From positions 2,511,271 to 2,575,270 of the forward strand of contig AP019861.1 of assembly GCA_013426755.1 (NCBI GenBank): a DNA stretch of 64,000 nt, given 5' to 3'. The position numbers were made by a program, and so were the translations under genes. The DNA comes from Spirochaetota bacterium (GTDB taxonomy: Bacteria > Spirochaetota > UBA12135 > COTS27). Positions 35,100 through 44,567 of this stretch are shown piece after piece (position 1 is the stretch's first letter; every line of letters begins with the position of its first letter). A model generated the notes under the pieces. It saw only the letters and a list, made by a program, of their open reading frames with translations, was not told where the DNA came from and ran no database searches.

Positions 35100-35265
35100 A
35101 TACTTATGACAAATGACTATAATTGTCTATGTTTTATTGGTTACTATGCTTATGACCCATTACCACGAATAGTTACTATGATTGTCTATGTTTTATTGGT
35201 TACTATGCTTATTATGACCCATTACTACGAATAGTTACTATGATTATCTATATTTCTTATGTTTT
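35100..35265. repeat. About 60-bp repeat, 2.5 copies
   Basis: TTGTCTATGTTTTATTGG begins at 35123 and 35182, and a diverged third copy starts near 35243. The stretch 35266-35395 shows nothing I can name. Confidence 0.75.
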
Positions 35266-35395
35266 TATAAACAAATTTTATATCCACCCCAAACAGCCCT
35301 TTTCACCCCAATTACGCTTAAGTTTTCAATGGATTTCATTTAATAAATCTTGTTAAATCCTATCAAATTGACAAATTTTTACACGTTTTACTCCT

Positions 35396-36075
35396 GATCT
35401 TTACTTGTAATATTGACTTATGATATTGACTTGTAATACTTACTTGCAATACTTACTTGCAATACTTACTTGTAATACTTACTTGTAATACTTATTTGTG
35501 ATACTTACTTGTAATACTTACTTGTGATATTGACTTGTAATACTTACTTGTAATACTTACTTGTGATACTTACTTGTGATACTTACTTGTAATACTTACT
35601 TGTAATACTTACTTGTAATACTTACTTGTGATATTGACTTGTAATACTTACTTGTAATACTTACTTGTAATATTGACTTGTAGTATTGACTTGTAATATT
35701 TGCTTGTGATACTTACTTGTAATATTTGCTTGTAATACTTATTTGTAATACTTACTTGTAATACTTACTTGTAATACTTACTTGTAATATTTGCTTGTAA
35801 TATTTGCTTGTGATACTTACTTGTAATATTGACTTGTAATATTGACTTGTAATATTTGCTCGTAATACTTACTTGTAATATTGACTTGTAATACTTACTT
35901 GTAATATTGACTTGTAATATTTGCTTGTAATACTTACTTGTAATACTTACTTGTAATATTGACTTGTAATATTTGCTTGTAATATTTGCTTGTAATACTT
36001 ACTTGTAATATTGACTTGTAATACTTACTTGTAATATTTACTTGTGATATTTATTTATGATATTTATTTGTGATG
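35396..36075. repeat. 13-bp tandem repeat array, about 50 copies
   Basis: Units of AATACTTACTTGT, with variants AATATTGACTTGT, GATACTTACTTGT and AATATTTGCTTGT, run for about 680 bp with a strict 13-bp period. Variants are interspersed rather than blocked, which suggests unequal exchange or conversion. A period of 13 cannot keep a frame, so it is non-coding. It ends about 120 bp before tRNA-Lys. Confidence 0.92.
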
Positions 36076-36197
36076 TGTATGCAATTCTTGATTTTTAACC
36101 TGTTGCTGCTTTAAAAATAGATTTTTCCCAAGTATTCATGGTATAATAATTGTCATGGTATAGCAATAATATAGAAGTTATACTAAAATTATTGGGC

Positions 36198-36270
36198 GGG
36201 CCGCTAGCTCAGTTGGTAGAGCAACGCCCTTTTAAGGCGTGGGTCGATGGTTCGAACCCATCGCGGCTCA
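36198..36270 (+). tRNA. tRNA-Lys (anticodon TTT)
   Basis: 73 nt. Acceptor GGGCCGC pairs with GCGGCTC (one G-T pair), D-arm GCTCAGTTGGTAGAGC, anticodon stem ACGCC/GGCGT with loop CTTTTAA, T-arm GATGG-TTCGAAC-CCATC, discriminator A. CCA is not encoded. Confidence 0.95.
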
Positions 36271-36304
36271 CTTTTATGTTTTATGGATGATGTTCTATAT
36301 AAAA

Positions 36305-36376
36305 GTCTCCATCGTCTAGTGGTTAGGACACCAGGTTTTCATCCTGGCAACCGGGGTTCGATTCCCCGTGGAGATG
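36305..36376 (+). tRNA. tRNA-Glu (anticodon TTC)
   Basis: 72 nt. Acceptor GTCTCCA pairs with TGGAGAT, D-arm with GTCTAGTGGTTAGGAC, anticodon stem CCAGG/CCTGG with loop TTTTCAT, T-arm CCGGGG-TTCGATT-CCCCG, discriminator G. It lies 34 bp after tRNA-Lys, so the two are probably one transcript. CCA is not encoded. Confidence 0.95.
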
Positions 36377-36822
36377 CTTTTAGCTAGCAGATACTACCAC
36401 CACCACTAATGACAAACCCTTATTATTACGGTTATAGGTTGACTCTGGCTATTATACGGTTATAAATACGGTTATAATTTGATGAATTATTACTGTTATC
36501 ATTTAACTGCCTGTTAAGATTGTACATCATACCCCCTCTTTGTATGATTTCTCAATTCATTTACCTGATTTTTACTTCAAAGTTATACAGATTCCTTAAA
36601 AATAGCACCCACCTCGCATTCATCACAACGCAAAATCACTATCACAACACAAAATCACTAGAAATCACTAGATCTTCCCGTCTGATCTCTCCACTTGACC
36701 TCTTTCATTGAGACTTTCCCACCACTTCAAAAATTTTTCATATTCCCCATTTAAGACATTCTCACTCAGAAATTCTTCTTGTTTTCTAATAAAACATAGG
36801 TATAATTACTGCAGATATTCTT

Positions 36823-37210
36823 TGAATTGTTCTGATTTGAATTATTCTAGTTTAAATTATTCTAGTTTGAATTATTCCAGTTTGAATTGTTCTAGTTTGA
36901 ATTGTTCTAGTTTGAATTATTCTAGTTTGAATTGTTCTGATTTGAATTGTTCTGATTTGAATTATTCTAGTTTGAATTGTTCTAGTTTGAATTATTCTAG
37001 TTTGAATTATTCTAGTTTAAATTATTCTAGTTTGAATTGTTCTAGTTTGAATTGTTCTAGTTTGAATTGTTCTAGTTTGAATTGTTCTAGTTTGAATTGT
37101 TCTGATTTGAATTGTTCTAGTTTGAATTGTTCTAGTTTGAATTGTTCTAGTTTGGATTGTTCTAGTTTGAATTGTTCTGATTTGAATTGTTCTAGTTTGA
37201 ATTATTCCAA
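36823..37210. repeat. 15-bp tandem repeat array readable as a pentapeptide-type repeat
   Basis: About 26 copies of TTGAATTGTTCTAGT with A/G and C/T variants. The plus frame stays open from TTG at 36708 to TGA at 37256 and reads (C/Y)S(S/D)LN repeats, which has the Leu-every-five pattern of pentapeptide-repeat proteins. There is no Shine-Dalgarno, and other arrays here are non-coding, so I list it as a repeat. It stops 7 bp before the next gene starts. The stretch 36377-36822 shows nothing else. Confidence 0.85.
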
Positions 37211-37262
37211 TAATGGCTTTAATAACTACTCTAATTTCAATATTTTTTATGACTGAGCGTTT

Positions 37263-38648
37263 ATGGAAGACAAGGCATTTATTGATTATTTCCTTCCACT
37301 AGTAAGCCGTACATTTGCACTCAATATTCGCTTTCTCGCCCGTGATGAATATATTGTCATTGGTACAGCATACCTCATTTGTCGCGTCCTAGACACTATA
37401 GAAGACGCTAAAGAAGAGGATAATAATGCTAAAAAAGAAGACACCAACAAAGAATCTCACGCCGAGCATACTCATACGACAACACCCCCAATAACAGTAA
37501 CACCCCTAGAAATCACTGCCAATTTGCCTGCCACAAGCAAAAACAACCCCGCCGCAAGTAAATCAAACACTTTGGCTGCAGACACATCAAACGACCCAGC
37601 CTCCCATAATAATACTGACGATACTGACAATGTTGACAATACTAACGATGCTGACGACGCTAACGATGCTGGCGACGCTAACGATGCTGACGACGCATCT
37701 CTTCATTCCAGCACGCATAAATTACCTACGGTGATCACAAGCCTCACAGCAGAAGAAAAGAGTACCCTACTTACAACATTCGCTCAATTACTCAAAAAAG
37801 AGGCCAAGAGCAAAGCTTATGCAACATGGCTTACTTCGATAACACCCTTAGAAAAATCACAACACAAGCAGCCACCCCTCCCCATATACCAATTATCACC
37901 CAACCCCCACGAAAATAAGCTCCTCAGAGAAACACCCACCCTCATGCAAATTTACCTCAATCTTCCCAACCCATACCGTAAAATCCTCAAAGCACCCATT
38001 ATCACAATGGCAACGGGAATGAGCACTTTTATAGAACGTTATAAGCATAATTCCTTCAAAGTCTTATCCAGCCAACGCGAACTGACAAAATACTGCTCTA
38101 TTGTCGCAGGGACCGTAGGAACGATTCTAACAGACCTCTTTAGCCTAAAAATAACCGACGCCGCCCGCCTAAAAACCCTGCAAAATAACGCTCCACACTT
38201 CGCCCAAGCACTCCAATTAACAAACATTGTCAAAGATTTTCCAACCGATCAAACACGCCGCTGGCTCTACATTCCCCGTGAACTCCTAAAAAAACACAAC
38301 CTCACCGTAACAGAATTTTTAACACGTAAAAACCCCCTCCAGTGTAAAAATCTCCAACGCACACTCCTAAAACAAATCACCACACATCTACAACACGCTC
38401 TCATTTACACCCGTGCTCTGCCACATATCACGTCTTATCGCCATAGATTATTCTGCTGGATTCCGCTCATTATTGCCGCCGCCACCACAAAACTTCTAGC
38501 CAGGCAACCCATTGCTCCCGCCACACCTTATATTCATAAGATAAATCGCTCGCATACTTATCTGATCGTTCTCTCCGCACCCGTCTTCGTTCTCAGCAAT
38601 TGGCTGCTCAGCCGAACATTTGCCCGTTATGTTAAAAAAAAGTCTTAA
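37263..38648 (+). CDS. Squalene/phytoene synthase-like protein with low-complexity insertion
   Basis: 461 aa. The N-terminus LPLVSRTFALNIRFL and CRVLDTIEDAKE (Asp44 to Asp48, first DxxxD) are followed by an insertion of about 110 polar residues. Part of this is an in-frame DNA repeat read as DADDANDAGDANDADD. The family core resumes at STFIERYKHNSFKVLSSQRELTKYCSIVAGTVG, then LQLTNIVKDFPTDQTRRWLYIPRELL (second Asp motif). A hydrophobic C-terminal segment (about 435-455) may anchor it. Family enzymes join two prenyl diphosphates head to head to give squalene, dehydrosqualene or phytoene; the sequence resembles squalene synthase slightly more. Both Asp motifs are intact. No other isoprenoid gene is nearby, so the product is unknown. 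Confidence 0.85.
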   Translation: MEDKAFIDYFLPLVSRTFALNIRFLARDEYIVIGTAYLICRVLDTIEDAKEEDNNAKKEDTNKESHAEHTHTTTPPITVTPLEITANLPATSKNNPAASKSNTLAADTSNDPASHNNTDDTDNVDNTNDADDANDAGDANDADDASLHSSTHKLPTVITSLTAEEKSTLLTTFAQLLKKEAKSKAYATWLTSITPLEKSQHKQPPLPIYQLSPNPHENKLLRETPTLMQIYLNLPNPYRKILKAPIITMATGMSTFIERYKHNSFKVLSSQRELTKYCSIVAGTVGTILTDLFSLKITDAARLKTLQNNAPHFAQALQLTNIVKDFPTDQTRRWLYIPRELLKKHNLTVTEFLTRKNPLQCKNLQRTLLKQITTHLQHALIYTRALPHITSYRHRLFCWIPLIIAAATTKLLARQPIAPATPYIHKINRSHTYLIVLSAPVFVLSNWLLSRTFARYVKKKS

Positions 38649-39030
38649 ACTGACACAATATTTAAGAAAATTTTAAGTCCGCGTCATATTTAAGGAATTG
38701 TTAAATCTACATTGTATTTAAGAAAATTCCTCAATTTAGATGGTTATTTAAAAATACTTAAATCTACGAGATACTTTAAAAAAGTCTTAAATTGACAGGG
38801 TATTTAAGAAAATTTTAAGTCCGCGTCATATTTAAGGAATTGTTAAATCTACATTGTGTCCAAGAAAATTCCTCAATTTAGATGGTTATTTAAAAAATAC
38901 TTAAATCTACGAGATACTTTAAAAAAGTCTTAAATTGACACGGTATTTAAGAAAATTTTAGGTCCGCGTCATATTTAAGGAATTGTTAAATCTACATTGT
39001 GTCCAAGAAAATTCCTCAATTTGAATGATA
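38641..39030. repeat. About 142-bp direct repeat, 2.8 copies
   Basis: GTCCGCGTCATATTTAAGGA begins at 38677, 38819 and 38962 (intervals 142 and 143). Each unit contains shorter internal repeats around TTTAAGAAAATT. The first copy overlaps the stop of the preceding gene. The stretch 39031-39200 is AT-rich with no feature I can name. Confidence 0.85.
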
Positions 39031-39202
39031 TTTTAAAAAAATTTAAACAAAAAATCGCATTATTGTTTAAATTTTATTTGAATTTAACCCCTTTAAAAAA
39101 TATTTTTCATTGAAAATTGATTTTTTTACCCATATTGAACCCCATTCGCATTGCTTATCACAAAAAACTTATTTTTTATGTTAGAATTATACTTGACTTC
39201 CT

Positions 39203-39372
39203 AAGGTAATTTCATGAAAATAACCAATTTGTGTGAAATTTCCATAATCCTAGCGTAATTTCATGAAAGCAACCAATTTTCGTGAAATTTCCATAATCCT
39301 GGCGTAATTTCATGAAAGTAACCAATTTTCGTGAAATTTCCATAAAATTGGCTTTCATGAAATTGACTGCTG
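39203..39372. repeat. 49-bp array of palindromic units upstream of ilvB
   Basis: Units start near 39207, 39256 and 39305 with TAATTTCATGAAA and continue to TTTTCGTGAAATTTCC. Each contains the perfect palindrome TTTCATGAAA and an outer inverted pair AATTTCA...TGAAATT. A partial fourth unit (TTTCATGAAATT) ends near 39365. The array lies about 100 bp before the ilvB start, so it could act as operators or as RNA hairpins in the leader, but this is inference. Confidence 0.8.
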
Positions 39373-39469
39373 CATTAAATTTATGTATTGGGTGATTTAA
39401 TTTTCATAAAACAACCTCTTTTTAACTAAAAATCTCAATTTAAGACATTTGTATATCAAGCAAACGACT

Positions 39470-41188
39470 ATGGATTCAACAGGTGCAGAAATTCTCATAA
39501 AATACTTAGAAAAACAAGGTGTCGAGTACGTCTTCGGTTACTCAGGTGGTGCTGCCATGCCCATATTTGACGCTCTACTGAACTCGAACATTAAACTTAT
39601 TCTCACACGCCACGAACAAGGCGCCACCCACATGGCAGATGGCTACGCACGCGTCACACGCAAACCAGGCGTCGTCCTCGTCACAAGCGGACCGGGAGCT
39701 ACCAATACCGTAACAGGAATCCTCACCGCCCATATGGACTCCGTGCCCATGATCATTCTCACAGGACAGCAGATCACTTCCGTGCTCGGCAAAGACGCTT
39801 TCCAAGAAACCGACATCTTCGGCATCACCATGCCCATCGTTAAACACAGCTACCTCGTCAAAGAAACAAACGCCATCCCAACTATCATCACAGAAGCTTT
39901 TCATCTAGCCAGCACAGGCAGACCAGGACCTGTGCTAATAGACCTCCCTAAAGATATCACCTCCAATAAATTTACCAGCACCATCAAAGACGCTCCCGTC
40001 CTAGACATTCCAGGCTATACGCTCCCACCACTAGCCGATGAACTAGACCTTAAAAAAATAGCCGCTCTCATCAAAAAAAGCTCCAAACCCCTTATCTTAG
40101 TAGGAAGAGGTGTCCTCATCGGTAACGCAAGTAAAGAACTCACAACCCTAGCCCATACACTAAACGCACCTGTGACAACAACACTTCTCGCTAAGGGCGC
40201 TTTTCCAGAAGAAGACCCCCTCTCGCTAGGCATGCTAGGTATGCACGGCACAGCCTACGCCAACAAAGCCCTCATCGACTGCGATCTGCTGCTCTCCATC
40301 GGGTCACGATTCGACGATCGTATCAATGGTAACCCACGTCGGTTCTGTGAAAATGCTAAAATCATTCACATCGATATCGATCAATCAGAGATCAATAAAA
40401 TCATCAAGCCCGATCTCTATATCATCACCGACGCTAAATACGCTCTCAAAAAACTAAACGACCTTATCACACCACTGAAAACAAAACCCTGGCTCAAAAC
40501 ACTAGCCAAATACAAAAAACGCTACCCGCTCAAATACAAAAAGAAAGGCGGCCTTAAAGCACAACAGATCATTGAAAAAATATATACCCTCACCCAAGGT
40601 AAAGCTATCGTCACCACCGACGTAGGACAGCACCAGATGTGGGCAGCCCAATTTTATAAGTGTTCGTTCAGCCATCAGTGGCTCTCATCAGGAGGCGCGG
40701 GAACTATGGGCTTCGGCTTCCCAGCCGCCATCGGCGCCCAATTCGCTAAGCCTAACGAAATGGTCGTAGCGATCGTTGGTGACGGGGGATTTCAAATGAC
40801 CTCTGCTGAACTCGCCACCGCACAAATCCATAACCTCCCCATCAAAATATTTATCATTGACAACAAATACCTCGGCATGGTCCGCCAGTGGCAAGAACTC
40901 TTTTATGAAAATAGATACTCAGGCGTAGACCTCGTCGGCAATCCTGACTTCGTCAAACTCGCCAAATCATACAATGTCAAAGCATTTCGTATTAAAAAAA
41001 GTACTCACGCCGCTTCGGTTATCAATGCAGCCCTCGACTACAATAAAGGGCCTTGTGTCATTCACGCCGAAGTTATTAAAGAAGACAACGTCTTCCCAAT
41101 GGTCCCATCAGGCGCATCCGCCCATGAAATGATCATCTCCCCTCCAAAACCCAACGTCAAACTCACTAAACCTGTCGGTAGCACATAA
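39470..41188 (+). CDS. ilvB: Acetolactate synthase large subunit
   Basis: 572 aa from ATG at 39470 (an in-frame TTG at 39449 is less likely). Catalyses the first common step of valine, leucine and isoleucine synthesis using thiamine diphosphate. N-terminal domain: [16 protein letters not shown] and [33 protein letters not shown] (catalytic Glu in HEQ). FAD-type middle domain. C-terminal thiamine site: [30 protein letters not shown], with [16 protein letters not shown] after it. Length and all motifs are normal. The small subunit follows after 132 bp. No Shine-Dalgarno is evident. Confidence 0.96.
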   Translation: MDSTGAEILIKYLEKQGVEYVFGYSGGAAMPIFDALLNSNIKLILTRHEQGATHMADGYARVTRKPGVVLVTSGPGATNTVTGILTAHMDSVPMIILTGQQITSVLGKDAFQETDIFGITMPIVKHSYLVKETNAIPTIITEAFHLASTGRPGPVLIDLPKDITSNKFTSTIKDAPVLDIPGYTLPPLADELDLKKIAALIKKSSKPLILVGRGVLIGNASKELTTLAHTLNAPVTTTLLAKGAFPEEDPLSLGMLGMHGTAYANKALIDCDLLLSIGSRFDDRINGNPRRFCENAKIIHIDIDQSEINKIIKPDLYIITDAKYALKKLNDLITPLKTKPWLKTLAKYKKRYPLKYKKKGGLKAQQIIEKIYTLTQGKAIVTTDVGQHQMWAAQFYKCSFSHQWLSSGGAGTMGFGFPAAIGAQFAKPNEMVVAIVGDGGFQMTSAELATAQIHNLPIKIFIIDNKYLGMVRQWQELFYENRYSGVDLVGNPDFVKLAKSYNVKAFRIKKSTHAASVINAALDYNKGPCVIHAEVIKEDNVFPMVPSGASAHEMIISPPKPNVKLTKPVGST

Positions 41189-41320
41189 CCTAAACTGCTC
41201 ATAATTCACACCACCTATTATTACTACTGTATATTACACACACTACACACACTATACCGACGCTACTACCGACGCTACACCTACTAGCAAGCGTACAACC
41301 CTAAGAGTATAAAGCATCCC

Positions 41321-42010
41321 ATGACATCCACACACACAGAAGAAGCACAAGAAAACACATTCGCAGCACAAAGCAAAGCAACGACCGTCTTAAAAGAAGA
41401 AGTGACTACTGAGAAATCACCTTTGTCATCTCCCCCCACTTCACATCAACAACCTGCCTCCCCGCCGCATAACCAAAGCCCAGCACCAGAAGAAGAAAAA
41501 GCGTCCACACTCTCGACAGAACTCTACACCATTTCCGTTCTCGTCCAGAACAAACCAGGCGTACTCGGACGTATTTCTCTCATCTTTTCAAGACGTGGCT
41601 TCAACATAGAATCCCTCGTCGTCTCCGCAACACGTAACCCAGCCTTCTCACGATTTACCATCACCGTAAAGGGCAATAAAGACAATCTAGATCAAGTCAT
41701 TCGCCACATCAGAAAACTCGTCAACGTCCTCAAAGCCCACCACTTCGATCACATCAATACCAGAGGCTACATCGAGCGCGAACTCGCCCTCATTAAGATC
41801 ATCTTAACAAACGATTATAAAAATATCTTTGCCATCATCGATCATTTCAAAGCCACAACCATCGACTTAACGCAAAATTCAATGGTCGTCCAGATCACAG
41901 GCACTACCGAAAAAATAGACGCCTTCTTAAAAATTCTAGAATCGTATCAAATTATGGAGATTATTCGCACAGGTAAAGTGCTCATTCGCCGCGGCAAACA
42001 AGCAACCTAA
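41321..42010 (+). CDS. ilvN: Acetolactate synthase small (regulatory) subunit with N-terminal extension
   Basis: 229 aa; typical IlvN/IlvH is 160-170. The first 62 residues are a low-complexity Glu/Ser/Pro/Gln extension. The ACT domain follows: TISVLVQNKPGVLGRISLIFSRRGFNIESLVVSATRNPAFSRFTITV, then QVIRHIRKLVNVLKAH. The C-terminal domain contains RELALIKIIL and ends GKVLIRRGKQAT. It binds IlvB and usually mediates feedback by valine. TAAGAG lies about 15 nt before the ATG at 41321. A later start near the ACT domain cannot be excluded, but no better signal is visible. Confidence 0.92.
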   Translation: MTSTHTEEAQENTFAAQSKATTVLKEEVTTEKSPLSSPPTSHQQPASPPHNQSPAPEEEKASTLSTELYTISVLVQNKPGVLGRISLIFSRRGFNIESLVVSATRNPAFSRFTITVKGNKDNLDQVIRHIRKLVNVLKAHHFDHINTRGYIERELALIKIILTNDYKNIFAIIDHFKATTIDLTQNSMVVQITGTTEKIDAFLKILESYQIMEIIRTGKVLIRRGKQAT

Positions 42011-42111
42011 AACCCATTTCCGCCCCAAACTCCTACCAATCACTGCTACTTTTCCTCCCCCTCCCGCACACTTCTTCCTACCAAGTGATCTGAGGAATCT
42101 GGGAAGAACCT

Positions 42112-42146
42112 TTTATCACAACTTAGCCAGGCTAAGCTGTGATAAA
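42112..42146. other. Long stem-loop downstream of GLUG gene 1 (terminator-like, no T-tract)
   Basis: TTTATCACAACTTAGC pairs with GCTAAGCTGTGATAAA across a 3-nt loop with a single G-T mismatch. It lies between the convergent ends of ilvN and the first GLUG lipoprotein. Neither side has a T-run after the stem, so it is not a textbook terminator. A near-identical copy is at 44495-44529. Confidence 0.6.
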
Positions 42147-42186
42147 AAAAGTCCTATATTAATATTGATACTGACACTACTTAGAA

Positions 42187-44247
42187 TTAAGGAGTGCGCT
42201 GCTCTTCTAGCGTAAAAACACCATCAGTAGGCGGTTTCAACACTGGATACTGAGTCGCTGTCCCAAAATCCCAGACCGCAGCATCCCAATTGTGATAAGG
42301 GTCTGAGGCTGCTGCGCCAGGGGCAGTTGCTGATTGAAGTTGTTCGGTAGTAGACGCCGTAAAACCAGCGGGAGCATCCACTCCGAAGACCAACGGTAGC
42401 CCCTCATTTAGCGTACTATCTGCATGATTACTTGTCGTCATTGTCAATAGTCCACTGTCTCCTCCTATAACAGCGCCCATTGGCGTTACCGAAGGGGTTG
42501 CATCGAATTGTGTAATAAAAGGAGTGGATACACTGGTATACTGAAAAGTTTCTAGTCGTTCAAAACTAGGCGAGCTAGAACTATCTGTACGATAACGTTC
42601 GATAACAGCTGGTTCTAGATTAGAACTTACAAGGGTCATTAAACTAAGCGTATTTGTAATATTAGGAGCTGCAGGGGGTAGGTCCGCACTGCCTAGTAAA
42701 CCTCCTACTGCACTGAAACCCGTCACAGTGCCCCGAGCGTAAACGTTACGGATCGCAGGACAGTCGCCAGCATCACAACCGAACCCAATAAGTCCGCCTA
42801 CAACGAGTTCTCCTAAAACAGTGCCATTGAAATAACTAGAAACTACACTAGCCTGTCTAGTAAACCCTATCATGCCTCCAACCATAAATGCACCCGAAAC
42901 GGTCGCATGAACAGATGTGTTCTCCACCCTAGTAACACGAGTGCCATCTGTTCTTCCGATAAGACCGCCTACGGCAGTTCTGCCGCGCACCTCTCCTTGT
43001 AAATGTACATTGGAAATGCTAATATCACTCGTAGCGTCACCGACTAGACCACCAACACCATCACGGCCGACTACATTAACATTCATCAGTCTACAATTTC
43101 TAATGAAACCAGGCGTTCCTCCTTCGTCCGTAATATATGCAAACAAGCCTTGGTAGTCGCTACTTGGACGATTGATCGTTAAGTTAGAGATTGTATTTCC
43201 TTTACAATCCAGTCTCCCCGCAAAATTCCTATTATCTGCCGCATCATTAGCGCCTGGAATAGCATGATAAGAAATACCAATAGGTGTAAAGCCCTCCGGC
43301 CCTCCAAAGCCAGCTAGATCAACGTCATTTGCCAGTTCAAAAAAATCATCTGCAGCAGCAACATTAGAGTCTTGATTGACAAAATAAGCCATTGCCTGCA
43401 ATGTAGCTGCATCGGTTATGATCCATGGATTGGCTGCGGTCGTTCCTGGATTATTAGGGTCTGCTGACGTGAAGACCTGCTGTGGTGTGCTGCAGTCTTG
43501 AACGACTACCGAAAAACCAAACATAATTGATCCCGTATTCGTTTCATAAGTCACCTGGTAGGTTTCTACGTTGGTATTATTGGCTGCGTCCGTGCTATCA
43601 AAATAAGGACTGATTACAGGTCGTGGGTCTGTAGCTGGCGCCACTCTATAATTTGTACTTGCTGTATTAGTGCCTAACATAAACGTTATATCGGGCGCAT
43701 AATAGGTGCAAGGTGAGAGCATGGCTATCGTTTCTGCCGTAGAATCTTTAGCAAGGCTAAGCCTATTGTTCTCAATGCCGTCAAACCCGCCAGAATTAAT
43801 AACGACTAAAGCAGGTGTTCCTGCTACAAAGTCAATACGAAATTTAAACGTATTTTCACTTCTCCCCTCACTAGAAACTGTGACCGTTTCAGTAAGTGAC
43901 AATGCCCCTGCATCAGAACCTGTTAGATCTGAGAAACTTAGGCTGATTGTGTTAACGGTTACTCCTGCGGGAGTAGCAATGATAACTTCTCCATCAGGTA
44001 CACTTAACTCATCAGGAGGATTAGAAAAGCCTCTGATAACAACCGTATTATCGGTCTCAATAAATACCCCACTCGCTCCTACAGAAGCCGTACTGATCGT
44101 CACACCACCAAAAGTCGCACTGACACTGGTAGGAGACAAAAGTGCAGGCTGCTGTGGTTCTGATGACGCTACTGTACATGATCCCATGATAAATGCTGCG
44201 CTGAGTAAGAACAGCATCATTTTTAGTTTTAGTAAACTCTCTTTCAT
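42187..44247 (-). CDS. GLUG-repeat surface lipoprotein (paralogue 1)
   Basis: 686 aa. The N-terminus MKESLLKLKMMLFLLSAAFI ends in MGSC, a lipobox, so Cys24 is probably lipidated. About 270 residues of beta-rich sequence follow, then a region with an AMAYFVNQ...DDFFELANDVDLAGFGG pattern and several GLUG motifs: VGGLVGDATSD, VGGLIGRTDG, VGGMIGFTRQ, VGGLIGFGCD and VGGLLGSAD. GLUG proteins are found on bacterial surfaces, in some cases as adhesins or proteases; no catalytic motif is visible here. The C-terminus FGTATQYPVL...GVFTLEEQRTP is shared with the next paralogue. Predicted outer-membrane anchored. Confidence 0.88.
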   Translation of the reverse strand: MKESLLKLKMMLFLLSAAFIMGSCTVASSEPQQPALLSPTSVSATFGGVTISTASVGASGVFIETDNTVVIRGFSNPPDELSVPDGEVIIATPAGVTVNTISLSFSDLTGSDAGALSLTETVTVSSEGRSENTFKFRIDFVAGTPALVVINSGGFDGIENNRLSLAKDSTAETIAMLSPCTYYAPDITFMLGTNTASTNYRVAPATDPRPVISPYFDSTDAANNTNVETYQVTYETNTGSIMFGFSVVVQDCSTPQQVFTSADPNNPGTTAANPWIITDAATLQAMAYFVNQDSNVAAADDFFELANDVDLAGFGGPEGFTPIGISYHAIPGANDAADNRNFAGRLDCKGNTISNLTINRPSSDYQGLFAYITDEGGTPGFIRNCRLMNVNVVGRDGVGGLVGDATSDISISNVHLQGEVRGRTAVGGLIGRTDGTRVTRVENTSVHATVSGAFMVGGMIGFTRQASVVSSYFNGTVLGELVVGGLIGFGCDAGDCPAIRNVYARGTVTGFSAVGGLLGSADLPPAAPNITNTLSLMTLVSSNLEPAVIERYRTDSSSSPSFERLETFQYTSVSTPFITQFDATPSVTPMGAVIGGDSGLLTMTTSNHADSTLNEGLPLVFGVDAPAGFTASTTEQLQSATAPGAAASDPYHNWDAAVWDFGTATQYPVLKPPTDGVFTLEEQRTP

Positions 44248-44567
44248 GATATATACTCAATTAATAAATAAATGTTATTTTTTTATAGTTATTTAAACGT
44301 TATTAATACTAACATACTTTTTTATAAACCACCCATAATCACCCATAACTAATCGTATTTCAAATAGCCTCTTATAACGTCATGAACGAACTCTAAATGA
44401 TGTACAGGGGAGGAATATCTTAACAACTCAGATAAAGAAGGAGAAGTGAAACTGGCCTAGCCTTTTTCATGCCAGGCGACCTAATAAAGAAGGCTTTATC
44501 ACAGCTTAGCTTGGCTAAGCTGTGATAAAAAGTCCTATATTAATATTGATACTGAAACTACTTAGAA
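44248..44567. other. Spacer between the two GLUG lipoprotein genes
   Basis: 320 bp. It holds the stem-loop at 44495-44529 and presumably the promoter of the 42187-44247 gene. I see no other feature. Confidence 0.5.
44495..44529. other. Long stem-loop downstream of GLUG gene 2 (copy of 42112-42146)
   Basis: TTTATCACAGCTTAGC and its exact complement flank a 3-nt loop TTG. The sequence AAAAGTCCTATATTAATATT after it is shared with the other copy, showing that the duplicated segment includes the 3' flank of the gene. No T-run follows the stem. Confidence 0.65.

Noticed and set aside
35396..36075. CRISPR array
   Set aside because: Repeats are contiguous with no spacers, the unit is 13 bp and no cas gene is in the window. 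The same applies to all other arrays.
42112..44529. Two long stem-loops as intrinsic terminators
   Set aside because: Both stems end in A/T pairs and have no T-run on the 3' side in either direction, so I list them only as conserved stem-loops.
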